A stretch of 64,000 nt of DNA from Sulfurimonas sp. (GTDB lineage: Bacteria > Campylobacterota > Campylobacteria > Campylobacterales > Sulfurimonadaceae). The notes below the pieces were generated by a model. That model ran no database searches and had not been told where the DNA came from. It worked only from the letters and a program-made list of their open reading frames with translations. The stretch covers positions 18,426 through 82,425 of the forward strand of contig NZ_JALSKT010000083.1 in NCBI RefSeq assembly GCF_026988655.1. The letters run 5' to 3'. Position 1 is the stretch's first letter, and each line of letters opens with the position of its first letter. Shown in pieces: positions 62,019 to 64,000 of the stretch. Made by a program: the position numbers and the translations under genes.

Positions 62019-63130
62019 GATATTTAATAGCTGGTCCAAGCCATACCGCTAGATGGTGGCAACGTATTAATTGGAAACAGTTTCCACAACCTGATAGCAT
62101 GCAATATATTTATTATGCAGCAGGAGAATCATTGTTTTGTAAAAGGATGTTTAATTCTATAAAGAAGAATGCTGATAAAGTAGATATGATATATCTTTTT
62201 GTACCAGATTTTAGGTTTGGAAATAATATATTTGAAAAATATGAAGATTTTCCAGAGCTTTTTATAGATGGATATACCCATCCTCATAATGAATATATAA
62301 GTAAAGAAAATGATAAAAAACTTTACAATCATGGATTGCAAGTGCTTGATGAATATGAAAAAATATTCAAGGGAAAAATAAAATTTATTTTTTGGTGTTT
62401 GAATTATCGAGAAGCAATGAATATAAAAAATAAAAAATATATGAATGAGGAAGGGGAATATAGACATCCTGTCTGGAATCTATCAGACTTATATACACGT
62501 TATGAGAATGCAATAAATTTAATAGATATTCAAAATAGGATACAAGAATTTACTCTAGATGGTCAAGGTCACCCCTCTTTGAAAGCATATTCATTTTTAA
62601 GTCATCTTTTTAGACTTTCTTCTGAAAAGGAAGCATTGGAAATAGTTGATAAAAGCTATAATGAAATAGTATCTTTGCTCTTTGTAGAATCTGAAATAAA
62701 TCTTAATGATTCTCTTTTCCTCCTGAAGAATAATATGCATAGTTTCAAGTTAAATACTTCTTGCAATGGTTCAAAATTGTTTCAAAAAGCTTTGGAGTCA
62801 TATAGAAATGGAAAATTTCACCTTTCAATTGACTATCTTAATGAATTATTAAGAGATGAGAAATGGAAAATAAATTGGGAAGTTTATTTTTATTTGGGAT
62901 TGGCTTATATGCAAATAAGGAATTACCTTTTATCTGAATCAATGTTCAAAATAGGTATTAAGCTGAATGCGAATAAAAGTGCTATATTTACTCAATTAGG
63001 AGTATGCTTTAGGAAGAAAGGTGAACTCAAAAAGAGCAAGAAATGTTTTTTAAAGTCGTTGAAAATTAATCCTGCTGATAGTGGCGCAAAATTAGAATTG
63101 AATAAAATAATGAAAGAGGAGAATAGATGA
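62015..63130 (+). CDS. Hypothetical protein with N-terminal SGNH-like region and C-terminal TPR-like repeats
   Basis: [14 protein letters not shown]..., [16 protein letters not shown]-terminal [62 protein letters not shown]. Confidence 0.6.
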   Translation: MRYLIAGPSHTARWWQRINWKQFPQPDSMQYIYYAAGESLFCKRMFNSIKKNADKVDMIYLFVPDFRFGNNIFEKYEDFPELFIDGYTHPHNEYISKENDKKLYNHGLQVLDEYEKIFKGKIKFIFWCLNYREAMNIKNKKYMNEEGEYRHPVWNLSDLYTRYENAINLIDIQNRIQEFTLDGQGHPSLKAYSFLSHLFRLSSEKEALEIVDKSYNEIVSLLFVESEINLNDSLFLLKNNMHSFKLNTSCNGSKLFQKALESYRNGKFHLSIDYLNELLRDEKWKINWEVYFYLGLAYMQIRNYLLSESMFKIGIKLNANKSAIFTQLGVCFRKKGELKKSKKCFLKSLKINPADSGAKLELNKIMKEENR

Positions 63131-64000
63131 AAGGCATAATACTAGCAGGGGGAAGCGGCACACGCCTCTACCCAATTACAAAAGGTGTAAGTAAACAACT
63201 TGTTCCTATCTATGATAAACCAATGATTTATTATCCATTGTCAGTTCTAATGTTGGCTGGTATAAAAGAGGTCTTAATCATCTCAACACCGCATGACTTA
63301 CCAAATTTTGAAAAGCTTTTAGGTGATGGCAGTGATATCGGTATGAACTTCTCATATAAAGTCCAACCCTCTCCTGATGGACTTGCACAAGCATTTATAC
63401 TTGGCGAAGAGTTTATTGGCAATGATGATGTGTGTCTTGTACTAGGAGATAATATTTTTTATGGTCATGGACTTACTGAGCTTTTAGCTAAGAGTGTAAA
63501 AAATGCAAAAGAGAAGCAAAAAGCGACTATATATGGCTACTATGTAAGTGATCCAGAACGTTATGGTGTTGCTGAGTTCAATGAAAGTGGTGAAGTGATT
63601 TCCATAGATGAAAAACCACAAGAGCCTAAAAGTAATTACGCTGTAGTTGGACTCTACTTTTATCCAAATGATGTAGTACAAAAAGCAAAAAATGTTAGAC
63701 CGAGTGATAGAGGTGAGTTAGAAATCACGACACTTAATCAAGCTTATTTGAAAGAAAAAAGGTTACGTGTGAAGTTAATGGGACGAGGCTATGCTTGGTT
63801 AGATACTGGAACACATGAAAGTCTTCTAGAAGCAAGTATGTTTATCCAAACAGTTGAAAAGCGTCAGGGTCTGAAAGTTGCATGTATAGAAGAGATAGCT
63901 CATGAGATGGGATACATCAATGCTGATGACTTAGTAAGATTAGCACAACCACTGAAAAAAAATCAATATGGACAATATTTACTTAAACGTGCCCAAGAAG
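63127..64000 (+). CDS. rmlA: Glucose-1-phosphate thymidylyltransferase (truncated by window end)
   Basis: [58 protein letters not shown]. Confidence 0.95.
   Translation, partial: MKGIILAGGSGTRLYPITKGVSKQLVPIYDKPMIYYPLSVLMLAGIKEVLIISTPHDLPNFEKLLGDGSDIGMNFSYKVQPSPDGLAQAFILGEEFIGNDDVCLVLGDNIFYGHGLTELLAKSVKNAKEKQKATIYGYYVSDPERYGVAEFNESGEVISIDEKPQEPKSNYAVVGLYFYPNDVVQKAKNVRPSDRGELEITTLNQAYLKEKRLRVKLMGRGYAWLDTGTHESLLEASMFIQTVEKRQGLKVACIEEIAHEMGYINADDLVRLAQPLKKNQYGQYLLKRAQE

Overview
The window looks like a chromosomal segment from a Campylobacterota bacterium, probably Sulfurimonas-like. That call rests on gene content and AT-rich composition only; no database search was possible. The first ~48 kb is mostly housekeeping: fabD (partial), mtnN, a ttcA-like gene, guaB, gatA, ileS, a cinA-like gene, six clustered tRNAs, rodA, an rluD-type gene, trmB, ftsE/ftsX and an envC-like gene, thrC, proC, proA, siroheme genes, rsmH, an RND transporter and a truncated globin. 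It is interrupted by (a) a two-gene AT-rich module next to the tRNA array and (b) a minus-strand cluster encoding a response regulator, a 9-CXXCH lipoprotein cytochrome, an outer-membrane barrel, a PBP-like protein and a histidine kinase. From ~47 to 64 kb there is a group-2-type capsule/Kdo locus (kpsC/S/D/E/T/M, kdsD/B/C/A, glycosyltransferases, rmlA). Embedded in it are two HEPN/MNT toxin-antitoxin pairs and a DUF1016/YhcG-type nuclease gene. The strongest unexplained signal is the octamer AAACGCAG. I counted 37 copies by hand on both strands, in more than one reading frame, including a 12-bp inverted pair between convergent genes, with none across the capsule biosynthesis region (53.2-64 kb). 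It behaves like a DNA-uptake-type or other genome-wide iterated signal. Other notable items are a ~265-bp element with 32-bp terminal inverted repeats, a 36-aa membrane microprotein overlapping the ileS stop, a C-terminally truncated TolC, an FNR-type box at about -40.5, and a membrane-anchored REC protein with an HPt-like domain lacking its histidine.
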